Part shown: one piece after another, positions 16,460 to 26,714 of the stretch
Position numbering within the stretch: the stretch's first letter is position 1
How the letters are laid out: each line of letters starts with the position of its first letter
Assembly: GCA_965199905.1 (NCBI GenBank)
Contig: OZ241366.1
Span: 1,612,001-1,676,000 of the forward strand
DNA from: Ilyomonas sp965199905
GTDB taxonomy: Bacteria > Bacteroidota > Bacteroidia > Chitinophagales > Chitinophagaceae
Direction: 5' to 3'
DNA length: 64,000 nt
Translations under genes and position numbers: made by a program
The notes under the pieces: model-generated
Databases searched by the model: none
The model's input: the letters and a program-made list of their open reading frames with translations, nothing else
Told to the model about the DNA's origin: nothing

Positions 16460-17617
16460 CTACATCTGAATCATAGACGCCGCATAGCTGCGCGTTTCGC
16501 CATCGGTATAATAATATTCCTCGAGCGTAGGGTGTTCAATGAAATTCATCCTGGTCATGCTTTGCTCTACCACATCCTGGATGTCCATAAAACCAATGCG
16601 GTTGCGCAGAAATGCATATACGGCAATTTCGTTGGCAGCATTTAAAATGCAGGGCATGTTGCCACCTTTGTACAAAGCTTCGGTAGCCAAACCCAGGTTG
16701 CGGAATGTTTTCAAATCCGGCTCTTCGAACGTTAGCTCGGCAGGCTTGCGAAAATCGTAGCGGGGAAATTTGCTTTCTATTCTTTTAGGGAAACTTAATG
16801 CATACTGGATGGGAAGCTTCATATCGGGCAATCCCATTTGCGCTTTGATGCTGCCATCTTCGAACTGTACCATGCTGTGGATGATACTTTGCGGATGCAC
16901 CAGCACTTCTACCTGTTCGGGCGCGAGGTTGAACAGCCATTTGGCTTCTATCATTTCCAGCCCTTTATTCATGAGCGTGGCAGAATCGATGGAAATCTTT
17001 GCGCCCATGCTCCAGTTGGGATGCTGCAGGGCATGATCGCGCTTTACGTTTGCCAGGTAGTTGGGCTTTTTGCCACGGAAAGGACCACCGCTGGCAGTAA
17101 GAATAACTTTCTCTATTTTATTTCTGCCTTCGCCAATTAGGCATTGAAAAATGGCGGAATGCTCACTATCAACAGGTAGCACCGGCACCTTTTTTTCAAA
17201 GGCTTTATTCATTACAATATCGCCGGCAACCACAAGCGTTTCTTTATTTGCCAGCGCGATAATTTTACCGGCATCAATGGCGTTTAGCGTGGATTGCAAA
17301 CCGGCATAACCAACAATGGCTGCGAGCATCAAATCATAAACATCTAACGACGCAACATCATTCAGGGCTTGCTCGCCCGCAAACACTTTAATATCTTCTT
17401 TTGCCAACGCTTCTTTTACAATATTGTATTTTCTGTCGTCGACAATAACAACAATGTTGGGTTGATATTTTTTTGCCTGCTGAATCAGCAATTCGTGGTT
17501 GGTATGTGCCGTCAGTATTTCGACACTGAACAGGTCAAAATGCGATTCGATTACTTCCAATGCCTGCTTTCCGATAGATCCCGTTGAGCCGAATATTGCG
17601 ATTCTCTTCTTGTTCAT
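16460..17617 (-). CDS. dxr: 1-deoxy-D-xylulose 5-phosphate reductoisomerase
   Basis: 385 residues. It converts DXP to 2-C-methyl-D-erythritol 4-phosphate with NADPH, the committed step of the MEP isoprenoid pathway, in the cytoplasm. Seen: NADPH-binding GSTGSIGKQALEVI near residue 9, ALANKETLV, PVDSEHSA, the flexible loop and substrate site TASGGPFRG, SMGAKISIDSATLMNKGLEMIEA (split landmark) and the C-terminal helical domain with NAANEIAVYAFL. Metal ligands Asp and Glu of the PVDSEHS region are present. Length is normal. The upstream region (17618-18044) is long and separates it from the divergent gltB. Confidence 0.96.
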   Translation of the reverse strand: MNKKRIAIFGSTGSIGKQALEVIESHFDLFSVEILTAHTNHELLIQQAKKYQPNIVVIVDDRKYNIVKEALAKEDIKVFAGEQALNDVASLDVYDLMLAAIVGYAGLQSTLNAIDAGKIIALANKETLVVAGDIVMNKAFEKKVPVLPVDSEHSAIFQCLIGEGRNKIEKVILTASGGPFRGKKPNYLANVKRDHALQHPNWSMGAKISIDSATLMNKGLEMIEAKWLFNLAPEQVEVLVHPQSIIHSMVQFEDGSIKAQMGLPDMKLPIQYALSFPKRIESKFPRYDFRKPAELTFEEPDLKTFRNLGLATEALYKGGNMPCILNAANEIAVYAFLRNRIGFMDIQDVVEQSMTRMNFIEHPTLEEYYYTDGETRSYAASMIQM

Positions 17618-18044
17618 TTGTAAAAACTGGCGGTAAAGATATAGATTAAAAAATGTTGGAAATTACCTTAAAAACGGAGGCTGCTACGTGAAAAGTTTAT
17701 GCCAGAAATAAGTTTGTTTCAATCTGACGCATTGCATTGGAATGAGAACTCAAGCGGGCACTGATTTGGCATCAGGTGAATTTGCTCTGTTTTCCCGGCA
17801 CATACAAACTTCGCTTTAACATTTTTGAAGAATTTTAAATGATGATGATTTATTCCGTCAATTTTAAAAAGTATTCAAAAAAAGTATTTCTTTTTATTCA
17901 AAAACAAGCTGCTGGCAGGCATTGGTAATCCCCAAAAAACAATGAAGATGAAACAAGCTTTTCGCCGATGTTGAAACGTTTCAGTTTTCTTCTTATTTTT
18001 ATGCCATTGCCTGCCTTTTTATTCACTGTCTTAATTGCTTTACT
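17618..18044. other. Divergent promoter region between dxr and gltB
   Basis: 427 bases without a coding frame that I trust. TATCTTTA, one base off the -7 consensus, lies about 20 bases upstream of dxr on the minus strand. No riboswitch fold or operator palindrome was recognised in front of gltB. Confidence 0.4.
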
Positions 18045-21000
18045 ATGAATGTTGCTGACCAGCAAGACAACAAGGGTCTGTACGACGCGGCGTATGAGCA
18101 TGACGCATGCGGCATCGGTTTCGTTGCTAATATCAAGGGCAACAAATCGCACCAGAATATTTCCGATGCGCTTACAGTATTGGAAAATATGGGGCATCGT
18201 GGCGCGTGTGGCTGCGAGAGCAATACGGGCGATGGTGCCGGCATTATGCTACAGATGCCGCACGAGTTTTTTTTCGATGAATGCATCAAGCTTGGCGTTC
18301 ATCTGCCTTCGTACGGCAGGTATGGCGTGGGTGTTGTTTTTTTCCCGAAAGACATTCGCCAGCGTGAAGAATGCCGTGACACGTTCAATCGCGCAGCTGA
18401 TAAATTAGGACTCGAAGTGCTCGCATACCGAAGCGTGCCGGTGAACCCCGATGGCATCGGGCAAATGGCTTTAAGCGTGGAGCCTGAAATGGAACAAGTG
18501 TTTATCGCTTGCCCTGACCATATCTCTGATCCTGAAGCATTTGAAAGAAAGTTATTTGTGCTTCGCAATTATGCGTCGCATACGATAAATAATACGGTGC
18601 GCATTGCCACCAATAGCTTTTATATCGCCTCGCTATCTTACAAAACAGTGGTTTACAAAGGGCAATTGACGAGCGATCAGGTTCGCGGTTATTTCCCTGA
18701 TCTGGCTAACAAGCGCATTGTGTCTGCCTTTGGCTTGGTGCACTCGCGCTTTGCTACCAATACGTTTCCTTCATGGAATCTGGCACAGCCATTCCGCTAC
18801 ATCGCACACAATGGCGAGATCAATACGCTGCAGGGCAACCTGAACTGGCTTCGCACAAGCGAGAAGAATTTTGCAACACCTTATTTCTCTAAGGAAGAAA
18901 TGGATATGTTGCTGCCAATCGTATTTGGCAATCAATCTGATTCGGCTTGCCTGGATAATGTGATTGAATTGCTTACGCTTTGCGGTCGTTCATTGCCACA
19001 CGTGATGATGATGCTGATACCGGAAGCCTGGGATGGCAATGATAAAATGGAACCTTACAAACAAGCGTTCTATGAATATCATGCGTGCCTGACAGAACCC
19101 TGGGACGGACCCGCCTCAATTTCTTTTACCAATGGAAAAATAATTGGCGCTACGCTCGATAGAAATGGCTTACGCCCATCGCGCTACTGCGTTACTTATG
19201 ATGACCGTGTTATTATGGCGTCGGAAAGTGGTGTACTGCCGGTAAAGCCGGAGATGGTAAAAGAATTTGGTCGCCTGCAGCCGGGAAAGATGTTCGTGGT
19301 AGATATGGAAGCGGGACGAATCATCAGCGATGACGAACTGAAGCAAAACATCTGCACGCAAAAGCCTTACAGCGAATGGCTGAATAAATATAAAATCAGG
19401 CTGGAAGAACTGCCTGAACCACGTGTGCAATTCACGCACCTCGAGAGCGACCAGATATTCAAATATCAAAAAGCTTTCGGCTACAGCACGGAAGATTTAG
19501 AAACCATCATTTCGCCAATGGCGATTGATGGCAAAGAACCTATCGGCTCAATGGGAACCGATGTGCCGCTGGCTGTGCTTAGCGATCAGCCGCAGCATTT
19601 AAGTTCTTATTTCAAACAACTTTTTGCGCAGGTAACAAATCCGCCGATCGACCCGATACGCGAGCGCATGATCATGTCGCTGGCAACGTTTGTGGGTAAT
19701 AACGGTGATTTTTTAAATGAAGATCCACTCTCCTGCCATTGCGTAGCGCTTAAGCATCCAATATTAAATAATCATGAACTGGAAAAACTGCGCAGTATTG
19801 ATACCGGCATTTTCCAGGCAAAAACATTACAGACTTATTTCCGGGCGAATGGCAAACCCGGCTCGTTACAAGCTGGTCTTGACAGGCTTTGCCGGTATGC
19901 GGAAGATGCAGTACACGATGGTTTTGAAGTATTAATATTAAGTGACCGGGCAATTGACAGCGACCACGCTCCCATTCCATCGTTGCTTGCAGTGTCAGCG
20001 GTTCATCATCACCTAATACGCAAAGGACTTCGCGGACAGGTAGGACTTGTAGTGGAAGCGGGCGACGTTTGGGAAGTACATCATTTTGCTTGTCTCATTG
20101 GGTTTGGCGTTACCGCGATCAATCCATATCTCGCTTTGTCTACCATTCGCGATATGAAACTGAATGGCAAGCTGAAGACAGATCTGGATGTAGAGGTCTT
20201 AAAAAAGCATTATGTAAAATCTGTGTGTGATGGTTTGTTGAAGGTGTTCTCGAAGATGGGAATTTCTACCTTCCAGTCTTACCAGGGCGCGCAGATATTT
20301 GAGATCATTGGTATTAACAAAGAAGTGGTTAACCGCTTTTTCACGGGCGCTACTTCACGCATAGAAGGATTGGGTTTGGATGAGCTGGCAAAAGAAGCGT
20401 TAGCCAAACATTTCTTTGCGTTTAACAAGAAAGAAGACTATACACATTTATTGACGGAAGGCGGCATTTACCAGTGGAAGCGCAAAGGCGAATTCCATCT
20501 ATTTAACCCGCAAACCATTCACTTGTTGCAGTATTCAACAAGGATGAATGATTATTCCATTTTCAAAAAATATTCAAAGCTGGTAAACGACCAGGGCGAG
20601 AAAGCGGTAACGCTGAGAAGCTTGCTGGACCTGATTCCTACCCGTCCATCCATTTCGATTGATGAAGTAGAACCGGCCCAAAATATTTATAAACGCTTTG
20701 CTACAGGCGCTATGAGTTTTGGCTCCATTTCGTGGGAAGCGCATACCACGCTTGCCATCGCCATGAACCGTCTTGGTGGCAAAAGTAATACTGGTGAAGG
20801 CGGCGAAGATGAAGCACGTTACCAAAGAATGGATAACGGCGATTACCGTCGTTCTGCCATTAAGCAGGTAGCGTCTGCAAGGTTTGGTGTAACAAGTTAT
20901 TATCTATCTGAAGCCGATGAGCTGCAGATTAAAATGGCGCAAGGTGCGAAGCCTGGAGAAGGCGGACAATTGCCGGGACATAAAGTGGATGATTGGATTG

Positions 21001-22577
21001 GTAAAACAAGACACTCAACACCGGGCGTTGGTTTGATTTCGCCGCCGCCACACCACGATATTTATTCAATTGAAGATTTAGCGCAATTAATATTTGATTT
21101 GAAAAATGCCAACCGTGCAGCACGAATCAACGTAAAGCTGGTATCGAAAGCCGGTGTGGGAACTATAGCCGCCGGCGTTGCAAAAGCAAAGGCAGATGTG
21201 GTCTTGATTTCAGGCTTTGACGGCGGCACAGGCGCTTCACCAATTTCGTCTATTAAACATGCGGGTTTGCCTTGGGAACTGGGACTTGCGGAAGCGCACC
21301 AGACTTTGGTAAAAAATAAATTGCGCAGCCGTATAACTGTGCAGGCAGATGGACAAATGAAGACGGGTCGCGACATTGCGATAGCAACTTTATTAGGAGC
21401 TGAAGAATGGGGCGTGGCAACAGCAGCGTTGATTGTGGAAGGCTGCATCATGATGCGCAAATGCCATCTGAATACATGCCCGGTTGGTGTAGCTACACAA
21501 GATCCTGAACTGCGGAAACGCTTTACGGGTGATGCTGATCACGTAGTGAACTTCTTTAAGTTTATTACGGAAGAACTTCGTGAGATTATGGCTGAACTTG
21601 GGTTCCGCACAATTGAAGAAATGGTGGGACAGGTTTCCTCTTTAAAAGCAAAAGAAAATATTCAGCACTGGAAGTTTGGAAAGCTGAATCTATCGGCTTT
21701 GTTGTATAGAGACCCGGCTTCGGATGAGATGACAATGTATAAGTCGGAAGCGCAGGATCATGGTTTAGAAAATGTGCTGGACTGGAAGCTTTTGGAAGCT
21801 GCCAAACCGGCGCTGGAAAAGGGCGAAAAAGTATTTGCGGAGTTCGATATTAAGAATACCAATCGCACGTCGGGAACCATTTTATCCAACGAAATAACGA
21901 AGCTGCATAAAGCCGCTGGTTTGCCGGATGATACCATTCATTTTAAGCTAAACGGAACGGCAGGACAGAGTTTTGCAGCTTTTAATACGAAGGGTGTAAT
22001 GCTGGAACTGGAAGGTGGCGCGAATGATTATTTTGGCAAAGGATTGAGTGGTGCAAGACTCGTTGTTTATCCTTCCAAAAAAGTACGGTTTACTCCGGAG
22101 GAGAACATCATTATTGGGAATGTGGCTTTCTATGGCGCTACTTCTGGTGAGGCATTTATACGCGGTAAGGCAGGTGAACGCTTTGGAGTAAGAAACTCGG
22201 GCGCGAACGTGGTGGTAGAAGGTGTTGGCGACCATGGTTGTGAATACATGACCGGTGGCTGTGTGATTGTGCTGGGCGCTACAGGACGAAACTTTGCCGC
22301 AGGCATGAGCGGCGGCATTGCTTATATCTACGACACGGCTGCACAGTTTGACCAGCTTTGTAATAAAGAAATGGTGAGCTTAGAAAAAGTAGCTGATGAA
22401 GACCTGGATTTTCTGCGTTCGATGATTGAAAAGCATGCGCAGCAGACAGGCAGCAAAGTAGCGGAATTTGTATTGAGTGATTTTGAGAACCAGCTCCAGC
22501 ATTTTGTGAAAGTGTATCCGACGGATTATAAGAAGGCGATGGAGGCAAAGAAACTGAAAGTGGAGAGCGAAGGATAG
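18045..22577 (+). CDS. gltB: Glutamate synthase, large (alpha) subunit
   Basis: 1510 residues, the full length of the bacterial alpha subunit. The glutaminase domain begins after a 21-residue propeptide: Cys22 in DACGIGF is the catalytic N-terminal nucleophile. The central domain and the FMN synthase domain follow (GEGGEDEARYQRM, PGEGGQLPGHKV, GFDGGTGASPISSIKH), with the 3Fe-4S ligands in CIMMRKCHLNTCPVG. The C-terminal beta-helix (GxxG repeats, residues about 1250-1480) closes the protein. It makes two glutamates from glutamine and 2-oxoglutarate using electrons passed from GltD. gltD follows after 224 bases on the same strand, so they may share or split transcription. Confidence 0.97.
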   Translation: MNVADQQDNKGLYDAAYEHDACGIGFVANIKGNKSHQNISDALTVLENMGHRGACGCESNTGDGAGIMLQMPHEFFFDECIKLGVHLPSYGRYGVGVVFFPKDIRQREECRDTFNRAADKLGLEVLAYRSVPVNPDGIGQMALSVEPEMEQVFIACPDHISDPEAFERKLFVLRNYASHTINNTVRIATNSFYIASLSYKTVVYKGQLTSDQVRGYFPDLANKRIVSAFGLVHSRFATNTFPSWNLAQPFRYIAHNGEINTLQGNLNWLRTSEKNFATPYFSKEEMDMLLPIVFGNQSDSACLDNVIELLTLCGRSLPHVMMMLIPEAWDGNDKMEPYKQAFYEYHACLTEPWDGPASISFTNGKIIGATLDRNGLRPSRYCVTYDDRVIMASESGVLPVKPEMVKEFGRLQPGKMFVVDMEAGRIISDDELKQNICTQKPYSEWLNKYKIRLEELPEPRVQFTHLESDQIFKYQKAFGYSTEDLETIISPMAIDGKEPIGSMGTDVPLAVLSDQPQHLSSYFKQLFAQVTNPPIDPIRERMIMSLATFVGNNGDFLNEDPLSCHCVALKHPILNNHELEKLRSIDTGIFQAKTLQTYFRANGKPGSLQAGLDRLCRYAEDAVHDGFEVLILSDRAIDSDHAPIPSLLAVSAVHHHLIRKGLRGQVGLVVEAGDVWEVHHFACLIGFGVTAINPYLALSTIRDMKLNGKLKTDLDVEVLKKHYVKSVCDGLLKVFSKMGISTFQSYQGAQIFEIIGINKEVVNRFFTGATSRIEGLGLDELAKEALAKHFFAFNKKEDYTHLLTEGGIYQWKRKGEFHLFNPQTIHLLQYSTRMNDYSIFKKYSKLVNDQGEKAVTLRSLLDLIPTRPSISIDEVEPAQNIYKRFATGAMSFGSISWEAHTTLAIAMNRLGGKSNTGEGGEDEARYQRMDNGDYRRSAIKQVASARFGVTSYYLSEADELQIKMAQGAKPGEGGQLPGHKVDDWIGKTRHSTPGVGLISPPPHHDIYSIEDLAQLIFDLKNANRAARINVKLVSKAGVGTIAAGVAKAKADVVLISGFDGGTGASPISSIKHAGLPWELGLAEAHQTLVKNKLRSRITVQADGQMKTGRDIAIATLLGAEEWGVATAALIVEGCIMMRKCHLNTCPVGVATQDPELRKRFTGDADHVVNFFKFITEELREIMAELGFRTIEEMVGQVSSLKAKENIQHWKFGKLNLSALLYRDPASDEMTMYKSEAQDHGLENVLDWKLLEAAKPALEKGEKVFAEFDIKNTNRTSGTILSNEITKLHKAAGLPDDTIHFKLNGTAGQSFAAFNTKGVMLELEGGANDYFGKGLSGARLVVYPSKKVRFTPEENIIIGNVAFYGATSGEAFIRGKAGERFGVRNSGANVVVEGVGDHGCEYMTGGCVIVLGATGRNFAAGMSGGIAYIYDTAAQFDQLCNKEMVSLEKVADEDLDFLRSMIEKHAQQTGSKVAEFVLSDFENQLQHFVKVYPTDYKKAMEAKKLKVESEG

Positions 22578-22801
22578 GCTAATTTATGATGTTAAATGTG
22601 TGATGTACGATGTAGAAGAACACTATTACTTGTTCATCAGATTCCGCACAAAGCCATCGTAAGATTGATTAGTGATGAACAATATTGAATGCAATTGTGG
22701 AATAACGGTAGCTGGATTACTAAACTTGATCCCGAAGTACATTATTGGTTTTTCATTTTTTAAGGAAACTAAATTATTTAACTGCTTACAAATAGATTGA
22801 C

Positions 22802-24307
22802 ATGGGAAAACCAACCGGTTTCTTAGAGTTTGACAGGGAAATGCCAACCAAGCGCCCGGTGGCGGAAAGGCTGGATGATTACAAGGAATTCGTGAACCTG
22901 TATACGCCGCAGAAGCTGAATGAACAGTCGGCACGCTGTATGGATTGCGGAGTTCCGTTTTGTCATAACGGGTGCCCGCTGGGGAACATCATCCCTGAGT
23001 TTAATGATGCGGTGTATAGGGAGAGTTGGGAAGAGGCTTACGAGATACTGATATCAACCAATAACTTCCCGGAATTTACGGGGCGGATATGCCCGGCACC
23101 TTGTGAGAGTTCCTGCGTACTCGGCATAAACCAGCCGCCAATAACGATAGAAGAAATTGAAAAGCATATTATAGAGATTGCATTTACCAAAGGCATTGTG
23201 AAGGCCAGAAAGCCAAACCTGCGGACCGGGAAAAAGATTGCCGTTATTGGCTCAGGTCCCTCAGGATTGGCGGCGGCAGCGCAATTAAATTACGCAGGGC
23301 ATAGCGTGACGGTATTTGAACGTGACGATGCGCCGGGCGGATTGCTTCGATATGGCATACCGGACTTTAAGCTGGAGAAGAACGTAATAGACCGCCGCAT
23401 AAACCTGATGAAGGAAGAAGGCGTCGTGTTCCGTTGCAACGCCAATGTGGGCGTAAATGTGAAGCTGAATGACCTATTACGTGAGTATCACACCATCATC
23501 CTGGCGGGTGGCTCTACGGTGCCTCGCAACCTGGGCATTGCGGGACGCGAACTAAAAGGCGTTTACTACGCGATGGAATTTTTAAAACAGCAAAACAAAC
23601 GGGTAGCCAACCGCAACCCGCTGGATGGCGCGGATGTGGAAAGCAATATTCTACCGTATGAACTGACGGCAGAAGGTAAGCATGTGGTAGTGATAGGTGG
23701 TGGCGATACGGGCAGCGACTGTGTGGGAACATCGAACCGGCACGGTGCGCAGAGTGTGACACAATTTGAGCTGATGCCGCAGCCGCCATCGGCACGAAAT
23801 GAATACATGCCTTGGCCTTCGTACCCAATGCTGCTGAAGCATACTTCATCGCATGAAGAAGGTGCAAAGAGACATTGGGCAATAGCGACAAAGGAATTTG
23901 TTGGGGATGAGAATGGAAATTTGAAGGCATTGACCATTGTGGATCTGGAATGGAAGTTATCGCCTGACGGACGACCGATGCAACAGGTGGAAGTGCCGGG
24001 CAGTGAGCGCACAATTCCTTGCGACCTGGCGCTGCTGGCAATGGGCTTTTTGCATCCGCAGAGAAAGGGTATGCTGGAGCAACTGGATGTGGAGCTGGAT
24101 GAACGCGGAAATGTGAAGGCAAGCGAAAAACATTATCAAACCAATATACCGAAGATATTTGCGTGCGGAGATATGCGGAGAGGACAATCGCTGGTGGTGT
24201 GGGCGATTAGCGAGGGACGCGAATGCGCAAGGAAGGCAGATGAGTTTTTGATGGGCGCATCGAAGCTGGAGAGTAAGGATGTGAACGTGATGGCGGTGGC
24301 TTTGTGA
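22802..24307 (+). CDS. gltD: Glutamate synthase, small (beta) subunit
   Basis: 501 residues from ATG 22802. N-terminal 4Fe-4S domain with CMDCGVPFCHNGCPLGN and a second Cys cluster (CPAPCESSCVLG). The FAD site is GSGPSGLAAAAQLN near 150, and the NADPH site GGGDTGSDC near 300, ending with CGDMRRGQSLVVWAI. It oxidises NADPH and feeds electrons through its flavin and clusters to GltB for glutamate synthesis. Length and motifs are complete. A terminator hairpin lies 25 bases after the stop. The reading frame is unusually rich in antisense frames, which are shadows of its GC-biased codons. Confidence 0.96.
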   Translation: MGKPTGFLEFDREMPTKRPVAERLDDYKEFVNLYTPQKLNEQSARCMDCGVPFCHNGCPLGNIIPEFNDAVYRESWEEAYEILISTNNFPEFTGRICPAPCESSCVLGINQPPITIEEIEKHIIEIAFTKGIVKARKPNLRTGKKIAVIGSGPSGLAAAAQLNYAGHSVTVFERDDAPGGLLRYGIPDFKLEKNVIDRRINLMKEEGVVFRCNANVGVNVKLNDLLREYHTIILAGGSTVPRNLGIAGRELKGVYYAMEFLKQQNKRVANRNPLDGADVESNILPYELTAEGKHVVVIGGGDTGSDCVGTSNRHGAQSVTQFELMPQPPSARNEYMPWPSYPMLLKHTSSHEEGAKRHWAIATKEFVGDENGNLKALTIVDLEWKLSPDGRPMQQVEVPGSERTIPCDLALLAMGFLHPQRKGMLEQLDVELDERGNVKASEKHYQTNIPKIFACGDMRRGQSLVVWAISEGRECARKADEFLMGASKLESKDVNVMAVAL

Positions 24308-24331
24308 GGTGAATTTTATCAAACAATATAT

Positions 24332-24360
24332 AAAAGCCATTTCATATTGAAACGGCTTTT
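24332..24360 (+). terminator. Intrinsic terminator of gltD
   Basis: AAAAGCC plus TTTCA paired with TGAAA plus GGCTTTT (one mismatch), TAT loop, followed by TTTATTT. It may also serve the convergent small membrane gene. Confidence 0.8.
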
Positions 24361-24392
24361 TTTATTTGTACTAACTTTTATATAAGTTGCTT

Positions 24393-24698
24393 TTACACAT
24401 TTCGTGATGTATGGCTGTTGTTGAAACCTTCTTTTTGACCATTGTATTTTTGTAATTGTCTGCGAAAGAAAGGTGTATAATCTTTTGGCTTACCGGCAAT
24501 CAGCCTGGCGGCTACCAGAATAATGAATATTGTTACCAGAAAAAGTAAAGACTGAATATGTATCAAGTAGGCTAATACAGGCTTATTCTGTGCCTGAGGA
24601 GATGAGTATCTAAGAGCAGTAAGGATGATGAGGAATACGCCTGAAATGAATTCGACGAAACGTGGCAAACGGAGTTTTGAAATCATTTTATTGATCAT
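24393..24698 (-). CDS. Small two-helix membrane protein, function unknown
   Basis: 101 residues. Two hydrophobic segments stand out: FISGVFLIILTALRY (about 17-31) and HIQSLLFLVTIFIILVAARL (about 47-66), then a basic, polar C-terminus (KPKDYTPFFRRQLQKYNG). This pattern suggests a two-span inner-membrane protein with its tail in the cytoplasm. The start may be Met1 or Met5. No family recognised. It faces gltD tail to tail across a shared terminator, and the divergent gene at 24855 codes for a secreted protein, with 156 bases between. Confidence 0.6.
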   Translation of the reverse strand: MINKMISKLRLPRFVEFISGVFLIILTALRYSSPQAQNKPVLAYLIHIQSLLFLVTIFIILVAARLIAGKPKDYTPFFRRQLQKYNGQKEGFNNSHTSRNV

Positions 24699-24854
24699 AC
24701 AGGGATGTTGTTATGTATACAAATATAGCAAGAGCTTTAGATTGTGAGTGTAGGAAAGATTATCAATTACCGAATAAACAAGTACCTACGGCTAAACTTT
24801 TTTTCTTATGCTTATAAAGGATTGGGGTTTGTATGTAATTAGTTTTTAACCTTT

Positions 24855-26351
24855 ATGAAAACATATATTGCGATTGCCTTAGCCACTTTATTAACTTCCG
24901 TATGTGCAGCCCAAACTTTTTCTTATTCTGACAACCATGTAAAAAACCCGATTGACGTTTCTGTAATTGGCCAGGTGAAGAATAATATTATTGTATGGTG
25001 CGAGCAGCGAAAAGATTTTAAAAAATCTGCCATTCTTGTGTATGATAAGCAAATGCACCTGATAAGAAAAGAAACTACGGATGTATTGCATTCTGATGCT
25101 TCACCTATGCAAAAATTTTATTGCAGCGGAGATTCGTTTTACATAGCTTATCAATACCGGAAGGGAAATGACTGGGAATACAGGCTGGCCGGCTTTGACA
25201 GTAAAGGAAAACTTTCCTCGTCGTATACACTGGACAGACTGCAGGACGGCGACATGAACGATCAATTATTTTACAACTTTTGCCAGTCGAACGACAAGAA
25301 AACGCTTTGCTGCATAAAGACGATACTGAGCCCAAAATATAATGCACTGAACTTTAAGTTTACCTTTTTAAGCCAAGGCAGCCTTTATCATGATTCTCTT
25401 TTTATATCGTTTGACAAAACGCACGAGAGGATGATTGATTTTTTAGTGGACGACCATAAAAATGTTTCTCTTTTAAAAACATCAAATACGGATACCGGGT
25501 TTATTCTTACGGTGGTTAAGAAAGATTTTTCGGCTGACCATTATTTAACTGCCAGCAAGAAATTGGCCTTGGGCGATTTGAAAAACGGCACTCCTGAATT
25601 TTATCATCATCAGAATGAATTCACGGTTTCCGGTGTGTGGGAAAATGCAGCAGCGTATAAAAATGCGAATTATAAAACAGGAGTTTATAGCTGGAAGCTA
25701 GACGAAGAACTGGCTGATAAGGCTGGCAGTGACGTGATTTTGCCAAGTGATTCTGCCACTATATTTCAAATTAACCATTATGCAGTGAACAACCTTAATA
25801 ACACTACCGATGACTTTTTTGGCGTTCAAACGGATAGTACACCTATTGCTCCGCCAGAAGGCTGGAACGCTGGAACGTATACATGGCAAGGTATGAGCGG
25901 CAGCGGCGGCGGCATGAGTACTGGCAGTCTTGGTGGAGGCGGTGGCTTTTTTGCATATATACCTAGCCGCGACGATAGAGACCTTCAGGATTCTTCACAT
26001 TATAAAGCCGGATTGGGTATTCTGCGTTTAAATAATAACCAGGTAAAATGGTATACGGAACTAAACCCGAATGCTGATAAGGCGCTACTTACAGACCTTG
26101 TAAATAATAAAGTGGTAGCAGGTAAACAGGGACTGCATGTTGTTAGGTTTGCGCCCGTTAAAAAGAACCATTACGGTATTGAACATGCTCTTATAACATA
26201 CGCAGGCAAGTATGAAAAAATAAATACACCTCTATGGAATGATTCATACGTTTACCTGATACCTTATGCTGAGCCAACAGATGATGGCAGCTTAATAATA
26301 CCTTGTACAAGGGGAACAAAAGTGAGCTTTGCTAAAATGAACCTTGAGTAG
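24855..26351 (+). CDS. Secreted protein of unknown function
   Basis: 498 residues. A Sec signal is clear (MKTYIAIALATLLTSVCAAQ, cleavage after Ala18 or so). The rest is rich in aromatic and Asp/Asn residues, with blocks such as LVYDKQMHLIRKETTDV and ILRLNNNQVKWYTELNP that look like beta-propeller or WD-like blades, but I can name no family. A striking glycine-serine run (MSGSGGGMSTGSLGGGGGFF) near residues 345-365 is probably a loop or linker. There is no T9SS sorting domain and no lipobox, so it is likely periplasmic. It is flanked by gltD/small membrane gene and the MITE-like element, with no operon partner. Confidence 0.65.
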   Translation: MKTYIAIALATLLTSVCAAQTFSYSDNHVKNPIDVSVIGQVKNNIIVWCEQRKDFKKSAILVYDKQMHLIRKETTDVLHSDASPMQKFYCSGDSFYIAYQYRKGNDWEYRLAGFDSKGKLSSSYTLDRLQDGDMNDQLFYNFCQSNDKKTLCCIKTILSPKYNALNFKFTFLSQGSLYHDSLFISFDKTHERMIDFLVDDHKNVSLLKTSNTDTGFILTVVKKDFSADHYLTASKKLALGDLKNGTPEFYHHQNEFTVSGVWENAAAYKNANYKTGVYSWKLDEELADKAGSDVILPSDSATIFQINHYAVNNLNNTTDDFFGVQTDSTPIAPPEGWNAGTYTWQGMSGSGGGMSTGSLGGGGGFFAYIPSRDDRDLQDSSHYKAGLGILRLNNNQVKWYTELNPNADKALLTDLVNNKVVAGKQGLHVVRFAPVKKNHYGIEHALITYAGKYEKINTPLWNDSYVYLIPYAEPTDDGSLIIPCTRGTKVSFAKMNLE

Positions 26352-26575
26352 AGCAAAGCGTGAGAATGAATATACCGGGAATTAAGAAGCATGTTTCCTG
26401 CTGCGCGAGGATAGAAACTCCCGACTCGTATCCGCAACATTCTATTGAAGAGCAATCATCCTATTTAAGGGTCTGTGTTTGAAACTGGTGGTGCCATTTC
26501 TTTATGAAACCTTTGTTTTCCTATTCTTATTTGTTTGATCACAAAGTTTCAAATACTACCAAAACTTGTTTCTGT

Positions 26576-26703
26576 AAATACAGAAGAGGCTGACTCAAAA
26601 GTAAAATGCAGGCTTTTTGAATCGCTTAAACAAGAACTTTCTCCAACAGGTATCCGAATAAAAAGAGGCTGTCCCGACTTTTGAGACAACCTCTTCTGTA
26701 TTT
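26576..26703. repeat. MITE-like element with 27-bp inverted ends
   Basis: The left end (26576-26602) and right end (26677-26703) are inverted copies with 25 of 27 matches (AAATACAGAAGAGG... ending CTCAAAAGT). A third copy of the AGAGGCTG motif lies inside, at 26664. The body is 74 bases and codes for nothing I recognise. The ends resemble those of IS1182-type insertion sequences (from memory). The rest of the spacer 26352-26714 shows no gene. Confidence 0.5.
26663..26695 (-). terminator. Terminator of susC/susD locus 1, inside the repeat
   Basis: On the minus strand AGAGGTTGTCTC pairs with GGGACAGCCTCT (one mismatch), followed by TTTTTAT. It stands 20 bases after the susD stop and is built from the right end of the MITE-like element. 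Confidence 0.65.
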
Positions 26704-26714
26704 TATTTACATAA

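Noticed and set aside
23514..24122. 202-residue antisense frame in gltD
   Set aside because: It mirrors the codon bias of gltD and shows Pro/His-rich nonsense; gltD itself is certain.
26520..26686. + strand frame ending at 26686
   Set aside because: No ATG, no family, and it runs through the inverted repeats; more likely part of the MITE-like element.
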